A stretch of 64,000 bases of DNA from Neomesorhizobium albiziae (GTDB lineage Bacteria; Pseudomonadota; Alphaproteobacteria; Rhizobiales; Rhizobiaceae): the NCBI RefSeq assembly GCF_900114255.1, contig NZ_FOSL01000025.1:1-64000 (forward strand), written 5' to 3'. Position numbers and translations under genes: made by a program. Position 1 is the first letter of the stretch; the number at the start of each line of letters is the position of its first letter. Positions 45,294 through 54,299 of this stretch are shown piece by piece. Under the pieces are notes generated by a model. It did no database searches and had not been told where the DNA came from. It worked only from the letters and a program-made list of their open reading frames with translations.

Positions 45294-46061
45294 ATGATCG
45301 AACGACAGCCTCGGACATCCCGATATCGTAGTGTAGTCGAGAACATTGCTGCGCCGTCAGGCACCGATCCGCGAGTACTGCTCGCCTCGATCGTCCACGA
45401 TTTCAACAATTTCCTCACCCCGATCGTCACGATCCTGGAGGACCTGCAAAGTCAGAAGGTCGGCACGTCGAGACAGTGCAGTCGCATCGACACAGCAATA
45501 TTCTGCGCGTTTCGCGCCAAGATGCTGGCGAGACAGCTGCTCGATTTTGCTACCCCCCAGAAACTCCGGCCGGCGGCGGTGGATATAAGCCAGCTTCTGG
45601 AGTCCCTGGGGCCGGTTCTCAACAGCGTGTTGCCGACCGATATCATTCTCCAGTTCGATGTTGCCGACCATCTTCCACGTGCTGTCATCGACCGACAGCA
45701 TATGGAGCGGGCATTGCTCAATCTGGTGCTCAACGCCCGCGATGCGATGCCGGACGGCGGGGAGGTCGTCATCGCCGCCGCCATCGGCCGACAGCCTGGT
45801 AGCAGTTCCGAGTTGCGCGAACCTATGATCCGCCTGTCGGTGGCCGATACAGGTAGCGGTATGAGCCCCGCGACGCTCCGAAGTGCGGGAATGCCCTACT
45901 TCTCGACCAGAAGTGACGGAACAGGCCTCGGCCTGGCGATGCTGAGCCAGCTGATGAAAAGTCAAGGTGGTGGGCTGTCGATCACAAGCACCCCATGCCA
46001 AGGAACTGCGATCGACCTGTGGCTGCCGGCGATGCCGCCTTCCATTTCCGGATTGCGTTGA
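45294..46061 (+). CDS. Sensor-less histidine kinase
   Basis: A 255-residue kinase core without any membrane segment or sensor domain. The phospho-His lies in SIVHDFNNFLTPI (the HDFNN class, near residue 35), followed by the dimerisation helices and an ATPase domain with N-box LNLVLNARDAMPDGG, G1 ADTGSGM and DGTGLGLAM. GGAGAGAGG precedes the ATG at 45294. A 41-bp box upstream places it in the regulon. It could act on the regulators of the multi-PAS kinase operon or form a complex with another sensor. There is no adjacent response regulator. Confidence 0.85.
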   Translation: MIERQPRTSRYRSVVENIAAPSGTDPRVLLASIVHDFNNFLTPIVTILEDLQSQKVGTSRQCSRIDTAIFCAFRAKMLARQLLDFATPQKLRPAAVDISQLLESLGPVLNSVLPTDIILQFDVADHLPRAVIDRQHMERALLNLVLNARDAMPDGGEVVIAAAIGRQPGSSSELREPMIRLSVADTGSGMSPATLRSAGMPYFSTRSDGTGLGLAMLSQLMKSQGGGLSITSTPCQGTAIDLWLPAMPPSISGLR

Positions 46062-46795
46062 CGATCGAACGGAAATCGGGCCATGAAACTGCGAGCTCTC
46101 ACCTCACGGATGGGACCGGCGTTTTTCGTATTCGTTTGGGCGCGCTGCGCTGGCGTAGTGTCTCGCTCGACCATCTGGCTGCATTTGTTCCGTCGGAGTT
46201 GCGTGACGTTGTGGGCGATCGACGAAATCGGAGCGTCAGTGATCGGGGAGGCGATGAGCGGTGGGCGTGTCCAATGCTGAAACAACGAGATACGGCAAGT
46301 CGGCCGATACGGTCGCGCGACTTGCTCCAGTAGAGATGTAGGAGCAGCAGAGTGCCTCGCGCGCCCGCCGCTTCTGTGCGGCTCGCCATGCGGCAAGTTC
46401 CGCCGGCATTCGACCTCGCCGCTCGCGAAGGGCTGATGAACCCGCAAAATCGAGGTGTCTATCGATTCGTTACAGGACAGCCGCATCATGCGCCAGCGGC
46501 GTGCGCGTCTATGCCGCGATTCCAAAACACCGACCGTCCCCAGCGAACGGAGCGGGTGTAGCAGGTAGTGTTCGGTCCATGGCGCCCCGTCTTAAGACCC
46601 AGAAGATGCCGTTGAAGAAAACACGACGGTCGTTCACCCGGCAGCACGCCATGCAGCTTGTCTTAGCATCGGCTTGATGACAGCCGGTCGGTAAGTTCAT
46701 AGCGCATGTTCAAGGCTCGTTGAGGACTTGGATCATAGGTCTACGGCCGATCCGAGAAGCCTTAGGCATCGCACCCGCCCGTGCGCTGCTCACGG
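46062..46795. other. Intergenic region, no gene
   Basis: About 730 bp with no supportable gene. Frames near 46083-46280 and 46352-46561 have neither ribosome sites nor protein-like composition. A partial GATACGG word occurs near 46285 and 46315 but no full regulon box. Confidence 0.5.
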
Positions 46796-47329
46796 TCAGG
46801 TGATAGCTCTCAAATCGGCAATCACCTTCGCGGCCAGTTTCTCCGATAGACGCCACAACTCCAGTTCGCTTTCAAATAGATCGGCAACCTGCCCACCATC
46901 CAGTTTGTCGTAAATCCCCTCGTGGGCTCCCCTGATCGTGGTCAAGATGGCTTGGACTAGACCGACAAAAGTCACTAGCTCCACACAAACAGGACCAAGA
47001 AGGCCGATATTGCCCAAATTCGCGTGGTAGATCGACAGGATTTCCATTCTCCCGTCCTGTTCGCTTAGCCACTCCCGAACGGCGTTTTCGTTTCCCGCCC
47101 TCGCGGCGTCGGCCGCCGCTTGGCACCGGCCGGGCATGTCCCGTCTGTTGACGATCCTCTGGAACGCCTCGATTTCAGCAGCCAGCGCTTGAGCCAAAGA
47201 CTTTCGTCGCACAGCGAGATCCGCCTCGAGAGTCCGGATTTGCGCAAAGTAGCCGATGCCGCCGCCTACCAACGCGCCGATCAGGCCGGAGAGAAGTGGG
47301 ATTAGGGCCGTCCAGTCGAAGTCGACCAA
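46796..47329 (-). CDS. Membrane-anchored hypothetical protein
   Basis: A 177-residue protein with one N-terminal membrane helix (about 8-30, ALIPLLSGLIGALVGGGIGY) followed by a long charged, probably coiled helix (RTLEADLAVRRKSLAQALAA) and helical remainder. Function unknown. The start is a TTG at 47329 with a strong GGAGGAG six bases upstream, which decides it; no ATG fits. It lies 100 bp beyond the quinone oxidoreductase stop on the same strand and may be read with it. Confidence 0.65.
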   Translation of the reverse strand: MVDFDWTALIPLLSGLIGALVGGGIGYFAQIRTLEADLAVRRKSLAQALAAEIEAFQRIVNRRDMPGRCQAAADAARAGNENAVREWLSEQDGRMEILSIYHANLGNIGLLGPVCVELVTFVGLVQAILTTIRGAHEGIYDKLDGGQVADLFESELELWRLSEKLAAKVIADLRAIT

Positions 47330-47429
47330 GCTTACTCCTCCAGGCGGGTGGAGACACCCCAGCTCATATCACGTCGACGCGCTTATGGAGCTGAGCAGGA
47401 ATCATCCCACGGACTCCGACGTGCATCGC

Positions 47430-48428
47430 TTAGTTTGTCCCGACGGCAAGCACGATCTTTCCCTTCGGCCGAGGCCGTAGGCCTTCGAGCATCAGATGGG
47501 CCTCGCGTGCATCCGCCAGGGGCAGGACCGCACCGACACGAGTCTTGAGCTCTCCACGGTCAATCAGGGTCGCGATCTCCGCCAGATACTGGCTAGTGAC
47601 CTTGACCAGAAAGAAGGCGGCTTCGACGCCGTGGTTCTGCGCAAGATGCTGATCGGGATGGGACACCGCCGAAACCAACTTGCCGCCTCTGCGGAGAACC
47701 TGAAACGAACGCTTTTGTGTTTCGCCACCGACCAGATCGATGACAGCGTCAGCATCATTTACCACTTCCTCAAAGCGCTGGACCTGGAAATCGATCACGG
47801 TGTCGGCGCCGAGCTCCCGCACATAGGATATATCTTGTGTTGCAGCAGTCGCGAAGGTTCGTAGACCCGCGCGGCGGGCCAGCTGAACCGCATACGCGCC
47901 GACGCTTCCCGCCGCCCCATGAACAAGCACTGTTTGGCCAGCTTCTAGCTGGGCTTGATCAAACAGCGCCTGCCAGGCCGTCACGGCAATGACCGAAACA
48001 GAGGCAGCTTCGATGTGCGTCAGCGAGGCTGGCTTCCTAGCGATCATCGCTGGTGAAGCGAGAGCAAATTCGGCATATGCCCCGATAAACCGGGGACTCG
48101 CAGCACCAGCAGCGCCATAAACCTGATCTCCCGCACGCAGGTCAGAAACCCCAGATCCCACCGCGACGATTTCACCGGACATATCCGATCCCAAGGTAAG
48201 GGGAAGCGGTTGCGGCAAAACGCTCCTTCCGGCCCTGATCCAGCCGTCCCATGGCCCAACCCCGGCGGCTTCAACCTTGACAAGGACCTCACCAGGGCCG
48301 GGGTCGGGCCGCGGGATTCGCTCGAATCTCATGACGTCCGGGGGCCCAAACTCATGCACGCGCCAGGCCATCATCGAGGGGGGCGGCTGATTCACGTTGG
48401 CTTCACGAACTGTGCTGCTGGGAATCAT
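47430..48428 (-). CDS. Quinone oxidoreductase-like NADPH dehydrogenase
   Basis: A 332-residue medium-chain dehydrogenase of the quinone-oxidoreductase / zeta-crystallin type. It shows the GROES-like start FGPPDVMRFERIPRPDPGPG, the motif GSDMSGEIVAVGSGV and the NADPH loop VLVHGAAGSVGAYAVQLA. Zinc-binding Cys residues are absent, as usual for this group. It would reduce quinones or other electrophilic enones. GAGGAG sets the ATG at 48428. A 41-bp box faces it 108 bp upstream; the divergent molybdenum-hydroxylase operon has its own box. Confidence 0.9.
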   Translation of the reverse strand: MIPSSTVREANVNQPPPSMMAWRVHEFGPPDVMRFERIPRPDPGPGEVLVKVEAAGVGPWDGWIRAGRSVLPQPLPLTLGSDMSGEIVAVGSGVSDLRAGDQVYGAAGAASPRFIGAYAEFALASPAMIARKPASLTHIEAASVSVIAVTAWQALFDQAQLEAGQTVLVHGAAGSVGAYAVQLARRAGLRTFATAATQDISYVRELGADTVIDFQVQRFEEVVNDADAVIDLVGGETQKRSFQVLRRGGKLVSAVSHPDQHLAQNHGVEAAFFLVKVTSQYLAEIATLIDRGELKTRVGAVLPLADAREAHLMLEGLRPRPKGKIVLAVGTN

Positions 48429-48536
48429 CGCGTGCTCCTCGCGCAAACGAGCCGGCCATTTTTTCGCAAGGCTTCGCGCCGACTGAAGGGGCGCAACGAT
48501 TGCTTGCCTCGACCAGCTTGCCAGAGGAGTTCCGCC

Positions 48537-48581
48537 GAATCGATAGTGCAATGGTCTCGCCAATACTTTGGTATTGGCGAG
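48537..48581 (-). promoter_or_regulatory. 41-bp regulon box, copy 4 (upstream of quinone oxidoreductase)
   Basis: The most symmetric copy: CTCGCCAATAC (48556-48566) and GTATTGGCGAG (48571-48581) form a perfect 11-bp inverted repeat with a 4-bp spacer. The tail toward the gene is less conserved (it has ATAGTGCAATGG). Confidence 0.65.
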
Positions 48582-48628
48582 AAACGTCCACTCTCGGCCA
48601 TGAATAGTTCGAAGTGCCTGTTGCTCCA

Positions 48629-48669
48629 GCAATACAAAAGTATCGGCGACACCATCGTGCAATAGATTT
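48629..48669 (+). promoter_or_regulatory. 41-bp regulon box, copy 5 (upstream of molybdenum hydroxylase operon)
   Basis: Left half GCAATAC (48629-48635), AAAA, core GTATCGGCGACAC (48640-48652), tail from CATCG to CAATAGATTT ending 48669, 145 bp before the ATG at 48815. It stands 47 bp from copy 4 in opposite orientation, so the two divergent operons each have one. Confidence 0.68.
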
Positions 48670-48814
48670 GGCGCTGCAGTCAGCCGATCTTGTGCGCCTG
48701 ACAAGGCGAGATCCCCAAGCGGTGGGCAAGAACCAGCCCGGCTCGCCTCGACAATTTGGAGATGCAGCGCCCGTGGATAACAGGGGCGCTCGCCACCAGG
48801 CAGGAGAGGGCGCC

Positions 48815-49270
48815 ATGACGTTCACGATCAAAGTCAATGGTCAGACGCATAACGTGGATGTCGACGACGACACCCCTTTGTTGTGGGTGCTGCGCGACGT
48901 GCTCGGTATGACCGGCACGAAATTCGGCTGCGGCCTGGCGCTCTGCGGTGCCTGCACGGTGCATGTCGACGGAGTCGCTACCCGTTCCTGCGTCACGCCC
49001 ATCGACAGCGTTGGAACCTCCGCGATCACGACGATCGAGGCAATCGGCACGACGTCGGCGGGTGCAAGGATCCAGAAGGCCTGGCTCGATCAGGAGGTCG
49101 TCCAGTGCGGCTACTGCCAGTCGGGTCAGATCATGTCTGCTGTGGAACTCCTCGCCAACAACTCCAATCCCTCAGATTCCGACATTGACGATGCAATGTC
49201 GGGCAACATCTGCCGCTGCGGGACCTACATCCGCATCCGCGAGGCCATCAAGCACGCAGCGGCGAGCTGA
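48815..49270 (+). CDS. Molybdenum hydroxylase small subunit, two [2Fe-2S] (IorA-like)
   Basis: A 151-residue iron-sulfur subunit of the xanthine-oxidase family. The plant-type cluster Cys are in [17 protein letters not shown] with a later Cys, and the second cluster is bound by CGYCQSGQ and NICRCGTY. It passes electrons from the molybdenum subunit encoded next. Its closest type is the alpha subunit of isoquinoline 1-oxidoreductase or related aldehyde dehydrogenases. It is the first gene of a four-gene operon behind regulon box 5. Confidence 0.92.
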   Translation: MTFTIKVNGQTHNVDVDDDTPLLWVLRDVLGMTGTKFGCGLALCGACTVHVDGVATRSCVTPIDSVGTSAITTIEAIGTTSAGARIQKAWLDQEVVQCGYCQSGQIMSAVELLANNSNPSDSDIDDAMSGNICRCGTYIRIREAIKHAAAS

Positions 49271-49282
49271 GAGGAGGGTACC

Positions 49283-51484
49283 ATGACGATCGATCATCAG
49301 GCCTCCCTGGCTTCCGGTCGAGATGAACGACGATCAGTGAACACTCTCTCCCGGCGCAGCTTTCTCCGGTCCGGCGCCGCCGCGGGCGGAGGCTTGATTC
49401 TGAGCCTCAGCCTGCCGTTTGCAACCCACGCGGCCGAAGCGGCCGACGACGTCTTCGCGCCAAACGCCTTCATCCGCATCGGTAGCGACGGCAAGATCGT
49501 CCTGATCATGCCTTACGTCGAAATGGGCCAGGGCACCTACACGTCGATACCTATGTTGATCGCCGAAGAACTGGAGGTGGACCTCCAACAGGTCTGGCTG
49601 GAACATGCCCCGCCCAACGAAAGGCTCTACGTCAATCCACTCCTTGGTGTTCAGAGGACCGGCAACTCGAACGCAGTTCGCGGCGCATGGCAGCCGCTGC
49701 GCCAGGCCGGTGCGGCAGCGAGGATCATGCTCGTGGCCGCAGCGGCGAAACGCTGGAATGTCGATGCGGCGACCTGCCGCGCAGAACGTGGCGAGGTCGT
49801 CCACGCGCCGACCGGCAGACGCCTAGGCTATGGCGGGCTTGCCGGCGATGCGGCCCGCATGCCCGTTCCCGAAAACGTCGCTCTCAAGCGACCGCGGGAC
49901 TTCAAGCTCATTGGCACGCCTGCCAAACGTCTCGACACGCCCACAAAGGTGAACGGAACCGCAGTCTTCGGCATCGATGTTCGGCCGCCAGGCGTGAAGA
50001 TTGCGACGCTCGCGCAATCGCCGGTGTTCGGCGGCCGGGTCAAGCGCGTCGACGATGTCGCAGCCAAGGCTGTCAATGGTGTCCGCCGGATCGTGCAGCT
50101 CGACGATGCCGTCGCCGTCGTGGCGGATCACATGGGCGCGGCGAAGAAGGGGCTCGAGGCACTGGTGATCGAATGGGATGACGGGCCGCATGCCGAGCTC
50201 ACTACGGAGGCGATCGCCGGCGAACTCGAACAGGCGACGCTCAGGTCCGGAGCTGTCGCGGAGAATGTCGGCAACGTTGAGGGTGCGATAGCGAGCGCCT
50301 CTACCAAGGTCGAGGCGACCTATCAGCTTCCGTTCCTCGCACATGCGACGATGGAGCCGATGAACTGCACTGCCCATGTGCGCAAGGAGGGCTGTGAAAT
50401 CTGGGTCGGCACCCAGGCCCTTGCGTCGGCCCAAAGCGCCGCGGCGGAAGCTTGCGGCCTGCCATTGGACAAGGTCGTCGTGCACAACCACCTGATCGGT
50501 GGCGGTTTCGGCCGCAGGCTCGAGGTGGATTGGGTCGTTCGCGCCGTCGAGATTGCCAAGCACGTCGGCGGTCCCGTCAAGGTCGTTTGGACGCGTGAGG
50601 AAGACGTCCAGCATGACATGTACCGGCCCATGTTCTTGCACCGGCTGTCCGCCGGCCTCGACCCAAGAGGAATGCCGGTCGCGTGGAACCATCACTATGC
50701 CGGCTCGTCAGTGGTCGCGAGAGCGCTGCCGGTCGCGTTCAACAATGGCCTCGATCCGGACACGACCGAAGGCGCCATCGACCTAGTCTACGACCTCCCC
50801 AATCTTCACGTCGAGTATGTGCGCGTCGAGCCGCCGGGTATTCCTACCGCGTTCTGGCGCAGTGTGGGGCCGTCGCGCAATGTCTTCGTGACCGAAAGCT
50901 TCATGGACGAGCTGGCGGCGACCGCGAACCAGGACCCGGTCGCCTACCGACTCGCGCTGCTCCACAAGACGCCCCGAGCCAAGGCCGTGCTCGAGCTTGC
51001 CGCCGAAAAGGCCGGCTGGGGAGAGAAGCTGCCGCCGGGGATGGGCCGGGGCATCTCCATCCAGAACGCGTTTGCGACCTACATGGCCCAAGTCGCCGAA
51101 GTCGAGGTGGCGCAGGACGGCGCGGTCCGCGTCCAGCGCGTCGTGTGCGCGGTCGATTGCGGCATCGTCGTCAATCCCGACACAGTCGCGGCACAGATCC
51201 AGGGCGGAGTCATGTTCGGCGTCACAGCCGCGCTCTACGGCAACATCACCGTCAAGAACGGTCGTGTCGAGCAGACGAACTTCGACAGCTACCAGATCCT
51301 GCGCATGAACGAGGCGCCGAGGGTCGAGGTGCATATCGTGCAGAGCCAGGAGTTGCCGGGCGGAATTGGCGAGGCAGGGACTTCGTGCATCGCCCCCGCT
51401 GTTGCCAACGCGATTTTTGCCGCCACGGGCAAGCGCCTGAGAAAACTGCCCATCGACACCGCGGCCTTGAAGCGGCCACTCTAA
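49283..51484 (+). CDS. Molybdenum hydroxylase large subunit (IorB-like)
   Basis: A 733-residue molybdopterin subunit with a twin-arginine leader (SRRSFLRSGAAAGGGLILSL), so the complex is exported folded. Landmarks include the substrate channel motif GGGFGRRLEVDW, GTQALASAQ and the late GGIGEAGTSC with the catalytic Glu. It belongs to the IorB / aldehyde dehydrogenase branch, in which the large subunit stands alone with a two-cluster small subunit and gives electrons to cytochrome or another acceptor. GGAGGG sets the start. The substrate, an aldehyde or N-heterocycle, is inferred only. Confidence 0.92.
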   Translation: MTIDHQASLASGRDERRSVNTLSRRSFLRSGAAAGGGLILSLSLPFATHAAEAADDVFAPNAFIRIGSDGKIVLIMPYVEMGQGTYTSIPMLIAEELEVDLQQVWLEHAPPNERLYVNPLLGVQRTGNSNAVRGAWQPLRQAGAAARIMLVAAAAKRWNVDAATCRAERGEVVHAPTGRRLGYGGLAGDAARMPVPENVALKRPRDFKLIGTPAKRLDTPTKVNGTAVFGIDVRPPGVKIATLAQSPVFGGRVKRVDDVAAKAVNGVRRIVQLDDAVAVVADHMGAAKKGLEALVIEWDDGPHAELTTEAIAGELEQATLRSGAVAENVGNVEGAIASASTKVEATYQLPFLAHATMEPMNCTAHVRKEGCEIWVGTQALASAQSAAAEACGLPLDKVVVHNHLIGGGFGRRLEVDWVVRAVEIAKHVGGPVKVVWTREEDVQHDMYRPMFLHRLSAGLDPRGMPVAWNHHYAGSSVVARALPVAFNNGLDPDTTEGAIDLVYDLPNLHVEYVRVEPPGIPTAFWRSVGPSRNVFVTESFMDELAATANQDPVAYRLALLHKTPRAKAVLELAAEKAGWGEKLPPGMGRGISIQNAFATYMAQVAEVEVAQDGAVRVQRVVCAVDCGIVVNPDTVAAQIQGGVMFGVTAALYGNITVKNGRVEQTNFDSYQILRMNEAPRVEVHIVQSQELPGGIGEAGTSCIAPAVANAIFAATGKRLRKLPIDTAALKRPL

Positions 51485-51498
51485 AAGGAGATAGGATT

Positions 51499-52104
51499 GT
51501 GATCACCCGCGGTTTTCTACGGAGATCCACTGATTCCGGTCAGTTGATCCGGCTTCCTCCCGGTCAACATGTCGTCGCGGACTTCCCGGTGCTGTCGGCC
51601 GGGCCGACGCCGCGCATCAAGACCGGGGACTGGTCGTTCGCGCTAAAGGACGGCGTGAGGCCGGTGAAGAGCTGGAGCTGGGCCGAATTCAACGCGCTGC
51701 CGCAGACCAAGATGACGCGCGACATCCATTGTGTGACGACATGGTCGAAGTTCGACACCGCCTGGGAAGGCGTACTGGTGGATGACATACTGGCCGACGC
51801 CGGCATCGAGCCGCCTACCGGTTTTACACTCGCCCATTCCTATGACGGCTACACGACCAACGTGCCGACCGCCGACCTCGTGGTCGGCAAAGCAATGGTC
51901 GCCACGCGTTACGAAGGCAAGCCGATCCCGCCCGACCATGGCGGGCCGGCGCGGCTGCTGGTGCCACATCTCTATTTCTGGAAATCGGCCAAGTGGATCA
52001 ACGGCTTGCAGTTCACCAAAAAGGACGAACTCGGTTTCTGGGAGCTGCGCGGCTATCACCGTTATGGCGATCCGTGGCGGGAACAGCGCTACACGAACGA
52101 TTGA
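51499..52104 (+). CDS. Sulfite-oxidase-like molybdopterin protein
   Basis: A 201-residue protein of the sulfite oxidase / YedY superfamily. The molybdenum-ligating Cys is in DIHCVTTWSKFD, and WEGVLVDDIL, HSYDGYTTNVP and GGPARLLVPHLYFWKSAKW are the family hallmarks. It has no signal peptide, so it is probably cytoplasmic, unlike MsrP. It starts at a GTG with AAGGAG eight bases upstream. It lies between the molybdenum hydroxylase and a flavin reductase; the reductase starts seven bases later and is the likely electron partner. Reduction of a sulfoxide or N-oxide is a reasonable guess. Confidence 0.88.
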   Translation: MITRGFLRRSTDSGQLIRLPPGQHVVADFPVLSAGPTPRIKTGDWSFALKDGVRPVKSWSWAEFNALPQTKMTRDIHCVTTWSKFDTAWEGVLVDDILADAGIEPPTGFTLAHSYDGYTTNVPTADLVVGKAMVATRYEGKPIPPDHGGPARLLVPHLYFWKSAKWINGLQFTKKDELGFWELRGYHRYGDPWREQRYTND

Positions 52105-52111
52105 CACGCCC

Positions 52112-52867
52112 ATGAACTGGCAGAACGCGATCATTACGCGTATCGAGACGCAGTCGCTACGCGTGAAAAGCTTCTTCTTTCGTCTCCCGGAGCCCTTTTT
52201 GTTCCGGCCCGGTCAGCACGTTTTGCTTCGGCTGACCGCACCGGACGGCTATCGCGCCCAACGCAGCTACTCGATCGCTTCCGCGCCCAATGCTGGTGAA
52301 GAGCTCGAACTCGCGATTGAGAGGTTTGACGACGGCGAGGTTTCACCCTTCATGCATGACATCGCACAGGTGGACGATGAAATTGAGATCGGCGGCCCTG
52401 TCGGTGGACATTTCAACTGGACCCCTGAGGATGGCGGCCCAGTGCTGTTCATTGGCGGCGGCTCGGGCGTAGCGCCCTTCATGTCGATGCTGCGCCACCG
52501 AGCAGCGATTGTATCGCGAGTCCCTGTGGTTTTGGTGTTCTCGGCGCGGTTGCGCGAGGATCTACTGTTCTTTGACGAACTTTCGAAATTGGCGGCTTCA
52601 GGCGACGGCTTCAGCCTGATGGTGGCACTGACACGTGAGGCCGGAGCGCATCCATTCCGGGCTGGTCGCATCGATGCCGAATTCATCGCGGGCATCGTCG
52701 GAGCCATGAGGATGCGTGTGCGCCAGGTGATGATCTGCGGCTCACATCCGTTCGTCGAGGCGGCGGCCGAGGGAACGATCACGGCCGGAATAGATCCGGC
52801 CATAATCAAGACCGAACGCTACGGAGCGACCGGCTTGCAAGCGGAGGTTCGTGACTTGCCTGCGTAA
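52112..52867 (+). CDS. Ferredoxin-NADP-reductase-like flavoprotein
   Basis: A 251-residue FAD/NAD-binding oxidoreductase. FAD binding is seen in RSYSIASAPN and GPVGGHF, and the NAD(P) loop in LFIGGGSGVAPFMSML, with a late MICGSHPFV. There is no iron-sulfur domain. It is translated seven bases after the sulfite-oxidase-like gene and probably supplies it with electrons from NAD(P)H, forming a soluble two-component reductase. A truncated NADH-dehydrogenase fragment abuts its end from the other strand. Confidence 0.88.
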   Translation: MNWQNAIITRIETQSLRVKSFFFRLPEPFLFRPGQHVLLRLTAPDGYRAQRSYSIASAPNAGEELELAIERFDDGEVSPFMHDIAQVDDEIEIGGPVGGHFNWTPEDGGPVLFIGGGSGVAPFMSMLRHRAAIVSRVPVVLVFSARLREDLLFFDELSKLAASGDGFSLMVALTREAGAHPFRAGRIDAEFIAGIVGAMRMRVRQVMICGSHPFVEAAAEGTITAGIDPAIIKTERYGATGLQAEVRDLPA

Positions 52868-53065
52868 CAGACCGGCGGTGGCAACCTGGTACAACAGCGG
52901 CTGCAACAGATGGTAGTTGCGGCGGTCGATGACGATCACGTCGACGTCCGTCTTCTTCCGCCCGATCACCGCGTCGATGCCGCCGAACCCGGCCCCGATA
53001 ATGACGACGCGCGGCCTCCGCGCGGTTCGGATTGATCGCTTAGCACCTTTCGGTCCGGCGCTCAC
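52862..53065 (-). pseudogene. Truncated type II NADH dehydrogenase (N-terminal fragment)
   Basis: From a GTG at 53065 overlapping the Dps stop, the frame encodes RPRVVIIGAGFGG then DVIVIDRRNYHLLQPLLYQV ATAGL, the unmistakable start of an Ndh-type FAD dehydrogenase. Homology stops after about 68 residues, exactly where the frame runs into the antisense of the flavin-reductase gene. It is the leftover front of a gene cut by a rearrangement, still attached to the Dps operon. Confidence 0.75.
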
Positions 53066-53550
53066 TCTTCCTCCTGCGTGTGCGCCTCCAGGAACCATAG
53101 CAGCTTATCGAGCGAGCGCGAGTAGGCGGTGAAGATGTCCGCGGTGTTGGCGTCGCCCGCCTCGCCGCTTCCGTCGATCGCGGCGCGCGCCAGCTTCGCC
53201 GCCTGTGCATAGCGATCGATGAGTGCGGCCAGATGGTCCTTCGTCTTGGAAATGTCGGTCGGGTATGGCTTCAGCGAGGTCGCTTTCGCGATCACTTGCG
53301 ACGTGCCTTCCGCGATGCCGCCGAGCTGCACCGCGCGCTCCGCGATCGTGTCGACGTGACCGTCGACCTCCGTGTGGAACGCGTCGAGCATCTCGTGGAT
53401 GGCAATGAACTGCGCACCTTTGACGTTCCAGTGAGCCTGTTTGGTGAGCAAGGCGAGGTCGGTCGCGTCGGCGAGCCGGGCGTTCAGAAGTGCGATCGAT
53501 GCCCTCCTGGCATTGGAGTCCAGATCGTTCCTGGTGGCGATGGCGTCCAT
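53062..53550 (-). CDS. dps: Dps-family DNA-protection ferritin
   Basis: A 162-residue Dps/miniferritin. The ferroxidase residues are visible in LTKQAHWNVKGAQFIAIHEM and LDAFHTEVDGHVDTIAERA (His, His, Asp, Glu at the inter-subunit site). It would form a 12-mer that binds DNA and oxidises iron with hydrogen peroxide. GAGGAAA precedes the ATG at 53550. It is the last intact gene of a long minus-strand operon that starts after regulon box 6 with two epoxide hydrolases. Confidence 0.92.
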   Translation of the reverse strand: MDAIATRNDLDSNARRASIALLNARLADATDLALLTKQAHWNVKGAQFIAIHEMLDAFHTEVDGHVDTIAERAVQLGGIAEGTSQVIAKATSLKPYPTDISKTKDHLAALIDRYAQAAKLARAAIDGSGEAGDANTADIFTAYSRSLDKLLWFLEAHTQEEE

Positions 53551-53604
53551 TGTGGTTTCCTCAAACTGGGTTGGCTGGCAACTCGATCACGCGGTGGCTG
53601 GCGC

Positions 53605-54261
53605 TCACCAGGGCAGCGGCTTGCCGGCCTGCTCCGCCACCATGTGCTCGGCATACCAACCCGGCCAGTTTTCGTCCCGCTGGCCGCCGTTCCGCTTCTC
53701 GTGCTCGCCGTGAGCGGCCGATGCGCGCCGCATCGCGTTCGCCAGATCAGAGGCGGAGGCGAAACTCGTCGTGTTCGAGTCGATGCGGCCCGGGAAGCGG
53801 GTGGTTATCTCCTGCAGCAGCCAGGTGTTGCCGTCCGGATCCTTGAACGTGGCGTAGGTGTGGTAGCTGCGCTGCTCCGGATCAGGACCGGGCACAGGCG
53901 GATGCCCGGGACCTGCGACGTGGAAGATTTCGCTCACATCGACGCCGCGGCTCACGAGCTCGGCGCGCGCCGCGTCGATATCGGAGATGACGAGAAAGAG
54001 CCCGCTCGCCGAGCCAGGCGCGGCCGGTGTCACCCCCTTGCCGAAGTGAATCGAGGCAGGCGAGCCCGGAGGCGTGAACTGCACGCCCCGGAAGGCATCT
54101 CCGACGATGAAGTCGGCGTCGAGCCTCCAGCCCAGACTGCTGTAAAAGCGCTTGGCGCGATCGACGTCCGAGACGGGGATGGCTGTCACCTCGAACTTCA
54201 GGTCGACAGGGCGCGCATTCTCGATTGCAGCTTCGCTGCGCGCTTCAATCATGGTGGTCAT
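53605..54261 (-). CDS. VOC-family glyoxalase-like protein
   Basis: A 218-residue protein whose first 130 residues form a vicinal-oxygen-chelate domain (FEVTAIPVSDVDRAKRFYSS, GLFLVISDIDAARAELVSRG, FKDPDGNTWLLQE), as in glyoxalase or bleomycin-resistance proteins. The tail contains NWPGWYAEHMVAEQAG, a short module seen in similar rhizobial proteins. AAGGAG seven bases upstream of 54261 fixes the start. The metal ligands and substrate are uncertain. It sits between a cupin and Dps in the detoxification operon. Confidence 0.85.
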   Translation of the reverse strand: MTTMIEARSEAAIENARPVDLKFEVTAIPVSDVDRAKRFYSSLGWRLDADFIVGDAFRGVQFTPPGSPASIHFGKGVTPAAPGSASGLFLVISDIDAARAELVSRGVDVSEIFHVAGPGHPPVPGPDPEQRSYHTYATFKDPDGNTWLLQEITTRFPGRIDSNTTSFASASDLANAMRRASAAHGEHEKRNGGQRDENWPGWYAEHMVAEQAGKPLPW

Positions 54262-54299
54262 GTCGGTCTCCTTGGGCTGATGTTGGTGCGTAGGATTGC

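Noticed and set aside
46083-46561. Short plus-strand frames between the kinase and the membrane protein
   Set aside because: They lack ribosome sites and have random-looking composition.
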